Assembly: GCA_017506865.1 (NCBI GenBank)
Contig: JAFCMP010000146.1
Span: 496,001 to 560,000, forward strand
Reading direction: 5' to 3'
DNA: 64,000 nucleotides
Source of the DNA: Tribonema minus
Taxonomy: Eukaryota; Sar; Xanthophyceae; Tribonematales; Tribonemataceae
How positions within the stretch are numbered: position 1 is the stretch's first letter; every line of letters begins with the position of its first letter. Of the stretch, positions 1 to 11,457 are shown piece by piece. Under the pieces are notes generated by a model. It was given only the letters and a program-made list of their open reading frames with translations. It had not been told where the DNA came from and ran no database searches. The position numbers and the translations under genes are program-made.

Positions 1-5
1 GCAGA

Positions 6-2946
6 ATGTGGGCTTCGCTGTGGTGGCTGTTGGGTGCGGTGTGGGGAGCACTGGGTTTCACAAGTCAAAATTGGATCACCCTGACGGCTGGAGGCACCAG
101 GGTCGCGGTCGACGCCGAGCCGTTGGCAGAGGGAGGCTGCAGCTTTGTGTACATGGCGCGGGATGCTGTCAGCGGCAAAGAGTATGCGCTCAAGAAGGTC
201 AGGAAACACATCCGATCATCTTTCGACCTTGGCGCTAGAAGTCAACGCTGGCAGTAGTTTAGCGAGGCTTTTGAACTTCTATGGCGTTTGCTCAGCTTGC
301 GTGTGCGATGTGGCCGTGCCGCAGTCCTAGGCAGTTCGACAAAGGCACAGCGGTTCTGCAGCTGATGTGCTTCCTCATCTCAGGGTGCTCAGGTGCATGT
401 CGAGACTGCTGGTTGCCCACCCCTCCATGTTGCTTTGCTATGTATGAATGTGGCTGACACGACGTGGGCTTGCCGCAGCAGGCAATGGGCTACATAGTTG
501 TCATCAAGCTTGTCCGTGTTACGTACGACCCCGCGCCTCAGGTCCTGTGCCAAACGATGGAGCAGAAGGACCTGGCAGAGGCAGAAATACGCAGGCATCG
601 AGCCTTCAACCACCCCAATCTCATGCCCATCTTAGACTGGGGTTTCCGGGAGGCAGGCAGCTTGGGTTCAGCAGCATACATGCTGTTCCCATACATGGCG
701 GGCGGTACGCTGCGGGATCTGATCAACAGGCGCACGCTAACAGGACTGATATCCGAGCAGGAGGTGCTGGTGATATTCCAGGGGGTGTGCAGGGGGGTGC
801 ACGAGCTGCACAGCGCGCGGCCGCCGCTGGCGCATCGTGACATAAAAGCAGACAACGTGATGCTGCAGCTGGACGGCACACCTGTTCTGATGGACTTTGG
901 GAGCATGGTGCCGGCAGACAGAGGCAAGTGACAGTCCACGGGACGCACCATTGCAATATTGGGAGATCGTGCTCTGTGACATGGTCGTGGCAGCATGCAT
1001 CACGTATCTTGTGCAGTGCACAACATGCGCCCCACCAATGGGACATCAGTGGCATATATTATCCAAGAACTCACTCTGTATTGACTGCTGTGATTTATGT
1101 GAACAAGGCACTGGCCTGCTGGCCAGCCGAGCCTTGCGGCGAAACCTGCGTCAGGAAGCAGTGTTGTATGCTCTGTGACAAAACCTGACCCTAACTCAAA
1201 ACCTTGAGCATGACGAGTGCTAGAGCCGCTGTATATGAGTGTATTGCTGGCGATCATGCAAGCTCGACGGGTGACTGACTGCCGCAGGGGCACTTGGAGC
1301 TGCTGTCCAGCGTTATTGCACTAGTTTGTTGCTGTCAGCAAATCATGGTCAATGTAACAGCGCTCTGTGCGATGTTCATGTTCCTCTTGCGACACAAGTA
1401 GCCTCTGACAAGGTCAGGGCGCGCAACGCACACTGTCCCTGCTTCCCCCACGTTGCACTCGCGCAGTCGTCAGGAACCGATCGGAGGCGCTGCTGGTGCA
1501 GGACGAAGCCGCTCAGTACTGCACCGTCTCATACCGGGCGCCAGAGCTGTTTGACGTTGCGTCATCAGCCGTCATCGACGCTCGCACGGACGTTTGGTCT
1601 TTGGGGTGCCTGCTATACGCCCTCGCGTTTGGGTACAGCCCGTTCGAGTGCGAGTTTACCAGCTTCGATCAGCCGCGGGTGAGCGCCGGCAGTGGCTTGT
1701 ACTGTTTGAACGCTGTTGAAGCGTTTGTTAAGCATGCGTGTGTGTGGGTGGCAGAAGGTCTCTGTGAATGATGATGCCCCTGTATTCCTCTGAAGCTGAC
1801 GGGGCTCTGGGTGAGGGCGTGTCAACTGCTTGAAGGAGGGGCCTGCAGGCAGAACAACTCTATTGCGGGTTTATCACAGCTGCTGTCATCACATCCGCTG
1901 ACAGGAGCGTGGCAGAGTGGAGAGTGTTATAGTGTGTTCATCAGGTCGTTGAATCAGCCATACGCCTCTTGTCTTCGATGAGGCTTACACGGAGAATGAG
2001 CTGTGTGAATCAGGTGCAAGCGTCCATGGCTGGGCGTTTTCGTCAAGCTTATCACATCCAGCAAATGCAGGAATTGCATGTGCACAGACGCCATGTTTCC
2101 GAAGTTGCAGCTATGTTAGTGTGTTGTTGGCGCTGACGGTGTACTTGCATCAGCCACGTTCACGAGATTATCGTTTCCCGTGCATGCATCTCATCAAGGC
2201 GTCCATATACCCCATTGTGACGCAGGTTGTTGAGTGCTCCTTCTTGAGGGTAATTGGGCCAATAACGTGGCCCAAAAAGCCGCGGTTCAGCTCTGGCCTC
2301 TGCGATCTCATCAAGTGGATCCTCAATCAGGACCCGCAACAGCGACCACAAGTAGATGGCGTGCTGGTCAAGACAGGTGGGTACTCCTATGTTATCGCAG
2401 CGGCATGCACTACCTTGAACAGAGCAGCCGCAGCTCAAGCAGTGCACTTGTACACTGCAGACAGTGTGGGCATTTGCGTTGCATCTTGCAGTGACGTCAG
2501 GCTGTGCAAGGGTTGCATCATCTCAATGCAATGTGGCGATGCGCGCTCAATGTGAGTGACGGTGCATCGCGAGACTTCAATACTACCATGGACACCCCAT
2601 CTTCTGTGTCTGAATGTCAGGAATAGTGTGGCGTGGAGGTCACGCACACACAGCAGTCTGCCCTTGAGCACATGCACCAGGGAAGCAGGCCTTGTATGTA
2701 GTTATTTGTCATGATGCAGATGGTAACATGGCTTGGCAGGTCAAAGAGGCGGCACTCATTTTTGGTACTTGAAGTATTGTATTAGTCACTCGCGTGTTCT
2801 ACGTGTTGACGCGTTCTACGTATTGAAACTGAGGCAATCATGCATCCCGCGCATTGCTAACCATCATGCCCATTTCTTCTGCTGCTGCAGATGAGCTGCT
2901 GCAACAGTGTAGAAGTACACCATCGCTCATCGCCGACAGTGTATGA
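6..2946 (+). CDS. STK16/NAK-family Ser/Thr protein kinase, 5 exons, 5' end uncertain
   Basis: Exons read as 6-197, 542-923, 1467-1678, 2226-2376 and 2891-2946, all phase-compatible, giving about 330 aa. Seen: a glycine-rich loop (LAEGGCSFVYMARD), the VAIK-type lysine in YALKK, HRDIKADN, DFGS, the APELF motif, then DVWSLGCLLYA and DPQQRPQ. The DFGSM element, the FNHPN stretch and the YRAPELF...VID segment are those of STK16 (MPSK1) rather than of GAK or AAK1. STK16 relatives are membrane-anchored kinases of the secretory pathway; substrate here is unknown. Intron 2 starts with a GC donor (AG|GCAAGT at 924). The start at position 6 opens a hydrophobic, Trp-rich stretch unlike the acylated N-terminus of STK16, and a CAG precedes it at 2-4, so the true first exon may lie left of the window. 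The gene converges on WDR53. Confidence 0.8.
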
Positions 2947-3822
2947 GGGGCAGGACTCGTACAATGGTGTTGCTGCCTGTGCCATCACCGCCAGCGCAAA
3001 CACAAGAAGAAGACATGCAAGAGCGCAACCGCCACCGCCTCGCCATCATGGCAGCAAAGTTGCCATCATAGCAGCGGCGCGATGGCTCGCTGAAAGCGCC
3101 GACGCCGCTGCCGCTGCTGCAGCGGATGACCAAGCCACAAGCAATACTTCAATCAACGCAGCTGCACAGTAATCGCTGCAGGCTTGCTGTTGCGCTTGGG
3201 TGGAGCCACAATGTATCTGCAAGATGCAAGCACTGCATGGATCCTGTACGCAAGCTGGAGTGCCATGACGACATGCACTGCCTGCACTGCGCAGCAAAGT
3301 CCATGTCAGCCCAAACGTGCTGGTATCATTCTGATTGCAGTGGTATGTAACCTACATGGCCTGCATGAATGGTAATGATCTGAGATGTTCAACCTGCACG
3401 AATTGTGTGCTTGCTTGCTTGCCTGCAACATGCTCATTTTGATGATGCAGCATGCACGCAGTGACCAGACCGGCTGTTAATGCAGGTACGCAACATGCAT
3501 GGCAGTTGGGCTCCTAAAATACCACGTCCTGCGCACTGTTGCGTCACTGACGTTGTTCATGGCAGAGCACGACACAGCAGTGCGCAAAAGTGTCACTGAT
3601 CGCGATGCCTCACGTCACCAGATGCAAGAGATTGGATGAACTATTCAGCACACATCTCTGACTCTGTACGAATGCGCGCATGCGTTAGCAGTCATCAAAG
3701 AGCACAGCAAGCATTTGCAGAGCACATAATTTATGACATAAAGAACTTGCTGCTGATTGGAAGTCCTCTGCTGCCATCAACCAGGTACATTGAATTGTGC
3801 ACACGTCAAGGGCGCAGCTACG
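2947..3822. other. convergent intergenic region, kinase/WDR53 3' flanks
   Basis: No supportable gene. The region should hold the 3' UTRs of two convergent genes. A TGTAA, the usual green-algal poly(A) signal, occurs on the plus strand at 3346-3350, about 400 nt after the kinase stop. Nothing else is recognised. Confidence 0.4.
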
Positions 3823-6800
3823 CTAGCCACGCCTCTGCAGCACGGCAATGCCCGAACTGGTGTCCGCCACGAGTATGCAGTCCTGCGGCGCCGCAGCGGA
3901 GCACACCGCATTGGGCTTGTGCCTCAGTTCCACAACGCTCAGCGGCACACCGCCCTCCCGCAGCAACCCCCGCGTATGGCTCCACACCAAAAGCCGCCGG
4001 TCGGCGCCGGCAGACACGACCACATCGCTGTCGAGCGCTGCTGCCCAGTGCAGGCAGCAGACGGCGGCGCGGTGCGCGACATTGCGGCTCACTTGCCGCT
4101 TGCGCTGGTAGTCCCACACCGCGATGGACGCGTCGCCGAGGCCCGCTGCGAGGTGCGCGCCGTCGGGCGAGAAGGCCAGGCAGTGCGCCAGCGGAGGGTT
4201 GAGGAGCTGGCTGGATGTGTCGGTGGACGCTGTTGGTGCTGCCGCTTCGGCGGCGATGAGGTCGAACTTGCGCTGCACGCGCCGCGCCGCCCAGTTCCAT
4301 GTGATCACGGCGCTGCGTGGGAGGCGGAGGGTGGGGCTCGATGAGAACTGCGTGCAGAACTGATTTATCATATCAGCAAGCGGAGCGAGGCAAGCAGCTG
4401 GAAACGCGTTCACGCATTTCGGCTCTTATGCTCGAGGTCGAATATGGTTGCCTGTCCGCATGTTGGCGGCGCATACTGCATGTCAACAACAGGAACTGAA
4501 TGCGCATCTTTGCCATTCAGATGTGTGCTTCAGGCCAGTGGCGCCTGTTCGTTGTGATGCTTGCTGCGTGACTCTCGGCAACAGATACAGCAATGCTGAG
4601 GCAATCGCAAGCTACTGTTGCCATCCATCAACATGAATGTTGCCCCACTTGATGCAAAGAGAGTGCTTTCTTCACGAAGGCAGGCAACCAGCGGCACTTG
4701 AAATAACTGGCAGGCCTCATTCGACCCTGGCGTTGAACCAGTGGCAAGAGACAGCCTGCGTACATGCGGCCAAACATGACATAGATGGAAGTATCTGCTG
4801 CTGCCAGTGACAAGTGGTCACACGGCTGCCTAGCTGCTTTTCAGGCTGCCAATGTTTGTTATTATAGTTGGTGGCCCAACACATCACCATGAGCAGCTTA
4901 TGAGACATCACCCTCTCCGACAACTCAGGCATCACATACGCAGGCAGTGCGCTGCAAGTCTTGAGTTCATGGTGCACAGGTGACATGACATGTGATTTTC
5001 GAAACGTAAACCTGCGCTGACTAAGAGCTGGTGAGTATGCCGGCGCTACAGGCACTTCACTGTGTGCCCTTACAGTTCAAGTCCTCCGCGAGTCTTACCA
5101 GTCAAGCCCCGCTGATGCCAAGTGTAGTGGGGACTGCGGTCTGAAAGCGACGGCACTGCAGATGTTGGCGTGCCTCTTGCTGAGCTGCTGGGGACGCGCT
5201 GAGCCAATCAAGTCCACTATGTGCACTGCTCCCGTGTCATCCGCCACGGCCAGGTGCTGGCCGCCTTCGTGCACGTCGACGCAGTTGATTTCCTCCTGCG
5301 CAATGGTGAGGCGCGGTGGGGGGGTGCATGAGAATCACAGCATACATCGGTAGGGGGTCTCAGTGCAACGGCCAGCACCAGAGTCAAGTGAGTGAAGCTC
5401 TGCCAAGTGTCAATGCTGTACTTACCAGAATGCGCATATTGTTCCATGCGCAAGGCGCAGATTAGTATGTCGTTGCGCACCCAGGGCGCAAATACTTGTG
5501 TGTCAGTGATGAGAAAGTTGTGTCGGTGTAGCGCAGTGCTCTCTCTGCGCGCGGCAGCGGCCGCAGCAGCGGCAAGCAGACGACCCTTTATGTTGATGTC
5601 ATCGCACGTATCAGCATACCAACAGGAGCACACACGTCAACCATCTATCAGCTAACAGCTATTTGCATAGACTGTCAAGAGCTTTGAATTACTTCGTGCT
5701 TGCTTTTCACAGTTACATGTGTCGCACGCCCCCACACCTGGGCACACGGCGTAATCTAGTGCACGATCACATATACGGGTAGCAATTCTGATGCTGCTAC
5801 GCAAGCGGTGGCAGCACGCTCACTGTCTTAGCATATTACATCTTGTTATTGGTGATATATGCATGAGCTACATTCCTGCGTGGCCAGTTGAACACCGCAT
5901 ACAGCAGATGTGTATATTGTCTCGCTTGCCTTGCTGCGCTCACAACCACAACTGAGAGCACCTGATACTGCATAATGATCTGCACAATGGAATTAGGTAG
6001 AGTACCTACCTCTGTGACCAGGTGGCAGTGGCATGGCTCATCCAGTTTCCGCCTGTCCAGCTCGAGGACCTGTGTTCCCGCGGATGCAAACAACCTCTCG
6101 CTGTCAAATGGATGCCACTTGACGCTGGTAACGGCTTCATCTGCAAAGCACCCTTCAACAGCTGCCACTGCTGCCGGTGGACTCCGAAGGTCCCACAGCC
6201 TGTGCAGCGTGCAATGAGTCATTGGGACAGTCTAAGCACCGTGCTTCTGCCAGCAGTCAACAGACAGGTGCACCGCTTGTGCTGGCTCGTTTCAAATTGT
6301 GGTTTGCGCCAAATAATGAGGGAATTACATGCGCTCAAGGTGCAGCGCATCAGCCATGCAGCAAGCAGCAGGTCCATTTAGGTGAGAGGTCACAAATGAC
6401 TCCCTGCGCTTTCTTTCTGTGAGTGAAAGTGTCCTTGGCTCGATAGTCTGCTTCCAGACCAACACACCGTCTGATCGCTTATGAAGTTCAACTAACAGTG
6501 GTCCACTGGTCAACATACCTTTTGCAGCAGTTTACAGCAGGTATGACCGTCCACGTTGTGTCTCCACTTAAACAGTGGTTGTCAGCGCAGCGATGCTCGC
6601 TGACAAGCAGGCTGTCATATGTGTCAAGCCAAAGGTGCCTGCCAAAGCCGTTCAAACAGCACCTTCATTACCACTGACAGCAGCGGAAGCAGACCTGGAA
6701 AAGGACAGTACATACAAGCTATAAGCTTCGTTGCATGACGCCTCTGATTATCAGAGTAGCGGCATGGCCACACATGCTATCCCTGCGCACTTCAGGCACC

Positions 6801-7434
6801 ACACGACCCGATTGATACCACGCGATAGCAAAAGTGTTAATAGTTGTGCACAAATGCCACCCTATTCCCAATATGATGTTTGAAACGGGATGGAATGAGG
6901 TTAAGCGATTCGTATGTTGTTGTGGCCTACTTCGAATTGCGTCAGCATGCTCCAGTGTTTGAACAAGCATGATCATCATTATGCTCTGCAAACTGTGACT
7001 GCCATGTGGCATCTCCGAGGTGCCCAGTTCAAAGGGTGGTCGTGCATGTTGTCGTTATCCAGTTTCATAACACCGACCAGAGGTTTTACAACCAGAGTTT
7101 GAAAAGCGACAAGACGGTCTGCCAGTGCCTATTGATGGGTGCTCAGTTAGTGTCTAGACTAATCGTCAAAGAAGCAACCTTGGTCAAATCGGCATGACTC
7201 GACTTCGCATCAGTGTCACTGGTGTGCTTTTTGCGCGGATATGCTCAATACTTGCCTGCACGATCCAGATTGCTATTGCTGCATCATCACGTGCCTGACA
7301 GAGGCTTCTTCGCTGCCCGATGCAATGAGGTGATTACTGCCGCCTTGCGCTGCAGAAACGCACAGAACATCACCGACGTGTCCCGTCAGCGACGAAGCAC
7401 AGGCAAACACGTCTCCTTCCCGCCGATGAGACAT
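3823..7434 (-). CDS. WDR53: WDR53-like WD40 repeat protein, 4 exons
   Basis: Exons on the minus strand: 7434-7295, 6199-6010, 5295-5099 and 4312-3823, phases 2/0/2, giving 338 aa (human WDR53 is about 358). Seen: WD units ending in RLWDLRS, the EEINCVDVHEGG unit, a KRHANICSAVAFRPQ unit, the QLLNPPLAHCLAFSPDG stretch and a C-terminal ILVADTSSGIAV. The last three are specific WDR53 signatures, which makes the family call firm. WDR53 is a WD40 propeller reported as a CUL4-DDB1 substrate-receptor candidate; its role in algae is not known. Exon 1 ends at an apparent GC donor (CAG|GCACGT), the only placement that restores VRLWDLR across the intron. The start ATG sits in GCCATGT and is 188 bp from the divergent DUF4954 gene. 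Confidence 0.82.
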
Positions 7435-7622
7435 GGCAAGGCCCAGGGTGCATCCAGGATCGCATGCATCTCTCTAATAGTAGACTTCTGGTGAAGGGTT
7501 GACTTTTCGTTTTTTGTCAGACTCGTGACTCTAATACTCCATCACGAAAAAAAACTGGAGATGCGCCAGGTATTCGCACACCTTCATAGCAGCAGAGCGC
7601 GGGAGCGAGCCCTTGGGCCCTC
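7435..7622. promoter_or_regulatory. divergent promoter region, WDR53 / DUF4954
   Basis: 188 bp separate the two chosen start codons. The region is AT-richer than the flanking exons and carries an A8 run near 7549-7556 inside a short CTCCA/TGGAG inverted pair. No TATA box is obvious. Promoter function is inferred from gene arrangement only. Confidence 0.4.
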
Positions 7623-9890
7623 ATGACGCTTGCTGCTGCAGCCTGCCAGACTTCCGTCTCCCCCCCCCGAACTATGAGGCGAACTGTGCACTCGTACTAC
7701 GGCTCTACTAGACACCATCCTCTCAGCTCTAGCATGGACGGGGGGGAGCCAGGGCTGCTGCTGAGCAAGTTCCTGGAGAGCTCGTGGATGGACAGGGTTC
7801 TCAAGGCGTGCAGCGACGGCGACAGCATCTTGCAGTCGGGAAGGGCCCTCACCGGCGCCGAAATTCAACAGTTGGAGCGGCAGGGAAATTGGTCCACGGC
7901 GTGGGACCAGGTGCGCTATGCAGGCAGCTTCAACGACAGCCATGAAGGCAATGGGCAGACCAGCTTTTGCTTTCGGATCCGAGGCTGCTCCTTTGTGGGC
8001 CCGGTGCTCCTCAACGACTTCGGCACCAGCATTGTCCTGCCGGAGAGCGCGGGATTGGCGCTACCCTCCGGCCTGTACAACTCCACCCTCAGCATGGTGC
8101 ACGTGGGTCCAGGGGCCCTCATCAAAGACTGCTCTCTGGTCTGCAGGGTCGTGCTGAGGGCCGGTGCAGCGCTGGTTGGCTGCAGCAATGTCAGCTGCGC
8201 TGCCAACACCTCGTACGGCAACGGCGAGCGCATAGCAGTGGGGCCCGAGATCGGCGGCAGGGAGGTGCCCTGTTGTGCAACCACATCTCTCACGCAGGCG
8301 GCGTGCATGGCCGTCAGCCACGGGAATGCGCCGCCGCGCGCAGCGTACACAGCGCACGTCGCGCAGATTCAGGCGCGGCTGGCCGCCGCTGCCGACTTCA
8401 CGGTGCTCGACTGCGACTCCAGTGTTGTTGGCTGCAACCTGATGAGCGGGTACATCGGGCCCTGCGCGCGCGTAGAGCGCTCGCAAATGGAGACGGTCAC
8501 CATCTTGTCGGAGGCACAGGAGCCGGTTCACATCAAGGACGCGAGCGTGTGCCGCACGCTGCTGCAGCCCGGCGCCATCATCAACAGCCGCGCCACGGTC
8601 TACTGCGCGCTCATCATGGAGCACGCCGGTGTGGAGCTGCACGCCAAGCTCAAGAACACCATACTAGCTCCTGACTCTCATGTCGGCGCCGGCGATTGCC
8701 ACCACTCCCTCGTGGGCCCCTTCATCGGCTTCCACCATCAGTCATTGCTCATCTCCGCGATATGGCCCCTGGGGCGCGGCAACGTCGGCTACGGCGCCAA
8801 CGTGGGCTCCAACCACACGTCGCGCCTCGCGGACCAGGAGATGTGGGCCGGCGAGGGCGTCTTCTTCGGCCTGTCGTGCACCATCAAGTACCCGTTCAAC
8901 ATCACAGAGGCGCCGTACAGCGTCGTTGCGGCGGGCGCCACGTGCCTGCCGCAGCGGGTTGCGCTCCCCTTCAGCCTCATCGCGCCGCCGCTGACGGCGT
9001 TCCCGGGCGCGGCGCTCGGGCTCAACCAGCTCCACCCGGCGTGGGTGCTCACGCAGAGCATGTACAGCATCGTGCGCAACGCCGCCAAGTACCGCAGCCG
9101 CTCGCGCGCGCTCCACACGCGCGTCGGCTGGGACATCTTCAGGCGCTCGACCGTGCAGCTCATGGTGCACGCGCGGGAGTACCTGCGGGCGGCGGCGGAG
9201 GCGGCGGCGGCCGCGCACGCCGACGCCGGCGGCAGCAGCGCAGCCAACGGCGGCGGCGACACCGCGGTGCCCAAGGACCACGCATACGTGGGCGACGCGC
9301 AGATGGCGGGGCTCGGCAAGAACATCATGACGGAAGCGGATCGGCGCAAGGGCGAGGCCGCGTACACGATGCACATTCGCCGCTACGCGCTCACAGGCCT
9401 GCTGCGGTGGCTGGAGGGGCGCATCGCCGCGCGCGCCGCCGCTGCCGCCGGCGACGCCGGCGCGAACGCGGACGCGGCGGCGCCGCCGCTGCAGCTGCCG
9501 CCGCCGACGACGATGCTGCTGCACGTCTCGCGCGAGCTGCCGCAGCCGCCGCCGACTGGCGAGGCGCAGCTCAGCACGATCTTCGAGCAGGCACTGGGGG
9601 AGGAGGACGAGTGGGATTTCCAGCGCGCGGTGCTGGGCTACGAGTTTGGAGCGGCCATGGAGACGTGGGAGGGGATCAAGGGGGTGCTGCTGGAGCTCAA
9701 GGCGGCCGCGGCGGCGGTAGCGGCGGCGGTGGCGGCGAGCAAGGGGCGCGACGACAAGCGCGGCGCGCAGGTCATTCCCGGCTACATGAACGCTCACATG
9801 TCCGCCGCGGACGATCCCGTGGTGCTCAACGCGAAGGCGGGGAGCGCTGACGTCGCGCGCAGGGTGGAGGTCGTGCGCGCGCAGCTGTAG
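7623..9890 (+). CDS. intronless DUF4954-family left-handed beta-helix protein (bacterial-type)
   Basis: A single 755-codon reading frame without introns. The N-terminal part has the family opening (LTGAEIQQLERQG...W), followed by beta-helix-like turns. Diagnostic stretches are YGNGERIAVGPEIGGREVP near residue 197, VGPFIGFHHQSLLI near 365, GYGANVGSNHTSR near 388 and GEGVFFGLSCTIKYPFN near 410. These match DUF4954, a protein known mainly from Bacteroidetes, spirochaetes and related bacteria and resembling hexapeptide acyltransferases or nucleotidyltransferase tails; no reaction is established. Ala-rich low-complexity inserts near residues 520-545 and 605-625 are absent from the bacterial form as I know it and look like local additions. 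Base composition is as GC-rich as neighbouring exons, so any transfer is old. The start could instead be one of the two later Met codons before residue 40. Confidence 0.75.
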   Translation: MTLAAAACQTSVSPPRTMRRTVHSYYGSTRHHPLSSSMDGGEPGLLLSKFLESSWMDRVLKACSDGDSILQSGRALTGAEIQQLERQGNWSTAWDQVRYAGSFNDSHEGNGQTSFCFRIRGCSFVGPVLLNDFGTSIVLPESAGLALPSGLYNSTLSMVHVGPGALIKDCSLVCRVVLRAGAALVGCSNVSCAANTSYGNGERIAVGPEIGGREVPCCATTSLTQAACMAVSHGNAPPRAAYTAHVAQIQARLAAAADFTVLDCDSSVVGCNLMSGYIGPCARVERSQMETVTILSEAQEPVHIKDASVCRTLLQPGAIINSRATVYCALIMEHAGVELHAKLKNTILAPDSHVGAGDCHHSLVGPFIGFHHQSLLISAIWPLGRGNVGYGANVGSNHTSRLADQEMWAGEGVFFGLSCTIKYPFNITEAPYSVVAAGATCLPQRVALPFSLIAPPLTAFPGAALGLNQLHPAWVLTQSMYSIVRNAAKYRSRSRALHTRVGWDIFRRSTVQLMVHAREYLRAAAEAAAAAHADAGGSSAANGGGDTAVPKDHAYVGDAQMAGLGKNIMTEADRRKGEAAYTMHIRRYALTGLLRWLEGRIAARAAAAAGDAGANADAAAPPLQLPPPTTMLLHVSRELPQPPPTGEAQLSTIFEQALGEEDEWDFQRAVLGYEFGAAMETWEGIKGVLLELKAAAAAVAAAVAASKGRDDKRGAQVIPGYMNAHMSAADDPVVLNAKAGSADVARRVEVVRAQL

Positions 9891-11060
9891 GCGGCTGCAG
9901 CAGGTTTTCAAAGTCGCTATTTTTTTGGTGCGGGTGTGCCTGAGACGCTTGCACACCTCACGCACTTTCACATGCGTACTCAGTGCGCGCAGGGCGTGCG
10001 GGCAGCTACCTCGCTACTCGCGGGCGCCGGCTGCTGCCGGTGCTGCTGCCAGTGTGCCTTCCATGGATGCACACAGAGACGACGGATCGGTACGGTTCAA
10101 AGTGGTAACGTCGCATACGTAGCTCCTGTCCTTTGTCCATCGCTCTGCTGGCATGCGTGCACGCTTTGCACACAACAGCAAGGGTGCTGAGGTTCCATTC
10201 CCTCCCACTCCTATGCCCACAATAGCTAGCTAGCTGAGGTTCCACTCCCTCCACTCCGATTAGCATTAGACTAACACAGTGCGTGTTTACCGCACTCTGG
10301 GCCTGTTCGGTCTGTGTCACTCTTCCGGTGTCGCCGCTTCCTTTTGGGCATTGTTCGCATGTCGAGGCTTGCATTGATGATTGCATGCAGAGCCAGTGCA
10401 TGCAGCTCACCAGCAGCATGCTGTACTGCCGTGTTCATTTGTGGCGCGCTTCACTGCTGTTGGATGTATGCATGAGCCTGCACAGTACTGTAGTGAACAA
10501 ACGCCACCCGCGCCGCTGCATGTATGGTGGGTTTGGCAGGCTGGCGCTGGTATACTGCAGCAGTGCACAGAACAGCACACCATTGGGCATCATTGCTGCA
10601 ACAATGGTTTGTTGACCGTTGCCAATATGCACTGTGTGTACTATGTACATGGCTTCACCGCAGTGCAATGACACACAGACGTGTGAAGAAAACCAAACTA
10701 CTATGTGCACCAAACTACAGTCAGGTCTTGTGTGCTCATCATGTGCACAGTCTGCCAATGATACCTGCTCCGCAGGTGAGTGTGGCTCATTCAATTGCAG
10801 GCCGGGCATTCAATATGCAGACTGATAGTGTGCAGAACTGCAAGCGCAACACATGCGGTAATTTGCCATACCTTCACGTGTGCTTTGCGCGTTTTCCTGC
10901 GGAGGCATGCAAAGCGATGCGGACACGATGCCTGGCAATTGTTGACGCTTACAGTTTGCAAATAGATCACTGTACTCATTATCTGTGGGTAGCAGCACCA
11001 ATGTGAAGGATTATTTGCAGTCTTGCTGCGGTGGTCCGTACAGCAGCATCAAGTTAGACC
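9891..11060. other. intergenic, no gene recognised
   Basis: Only short unconvincing frames. A degenerate 25-26 bp direct repeat (GCTGAGGTTCCA...CACTCC) lies at 10186-10211 and 10233-10257, separated by a GCTAGCTAGC run. Nothing else stands out. Confidence 0.4.
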
Positions 11061-11118
11061 ATCATCTGGGCTTTTTCGCGCCCTGATGAGCGAGAATTAA
11101 TAAAAAGTACATATCACG
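11061..11118 (+). repeat. direct repeat copy 1 (58 bp)
   Basis: Begins ATCATCTGGGCTTTTTCGCG and ends AAAGTACATATCACG. It is identical to 11403-11457 except for a 3-bp insertion (CCCTGATGAGC versus CCCTGAGC). Internally GGGC...GCCC can pair around a T-rich loop. It ends 18 bp before the ATG of a 66-codon frame. Function unknown. Confidence 0.85.
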
Positions 11119-11136
11119 ACGGAGTATGCCAGCAGG

Positions 11137-11337
11137 ATGTCAGTGCCCGGACGAGCGCGCCCTAAAGCTCTCAAGGGCATCGCCCTGGCGCGCTTACGCT
11201 CGGCACTGTCGGCAGCGCTCCACATGGCGTACTCTGGCCGTGTCATGACACACATGGCAGAATCCAGAGGGGGGGGGCACATGGAGGAGGACGTAGGGGA
11301 GGACCCCGAGATGCCATTTGGCGGCGGCGGCGTTTGA
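11137..11337 (+). CDS. possible small protein or gene fragment, 66 aa
   Basis: A GC-rich 66-codon frame opening MSVPGRARPKALKGIALAR and ending in an acidic, Gly-rich tail (EDPEMPFGGGGV). It resembles neighbouring exons in composition and differs from the AT-richer sequence around it. It is bracketed by the two copies of the 55-58 bp repeat. I recognise no family. It could be a real small gene, an exon of something larger, or a captured gene fragment inside a small mobile unit. No splice sites were needed to read it. Confidence 0.25.
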   Translation: MSVPGRARPKALKGIALARLRSALSAALHMAYSGRVMTHMAESRGGGHMEEDVGEDPEMPFGGGGV

Positions 11338-11402
11338 GTGGTTGTCGTTGCGACACTTTCAGACTGTCATACGACATGTAGATTCCTTACAGCTAGATGC
11401 CA

Positions 11403-11457
11403 ATCATCTGGGCTTTTTCGCGCCCTGAGCGAGAATTAATAAAAAGTACATATCACG
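11403..11457 (+). repeat. direct repeat copy 2 (55 bp)
   Basis: Second copy of the repeat at 11061-11118, same orientation, start-to-start distance 342 bp. It lacks three bases in the middle and is otherwise identical. It starts 65 bp after the stop of the small frame. Confidence 0.85.

Noticed and set aside
8696..9971. Long Arg/Ala/His-rich frames on both strands over the DUF4954 gene
   Set aside because: They are by-products of high GC content; composition is biased and no motif is present. The same holds for long shadow frames over ODA11, NUP98 and CPC1.
11081..11098. Hammerhead-like CTGATGAG...GAA in repeat copy 1
   Set aside because: Copy 2 lacks the ATG that completes the motif, and no stem II or cleavage-strand helices are present.
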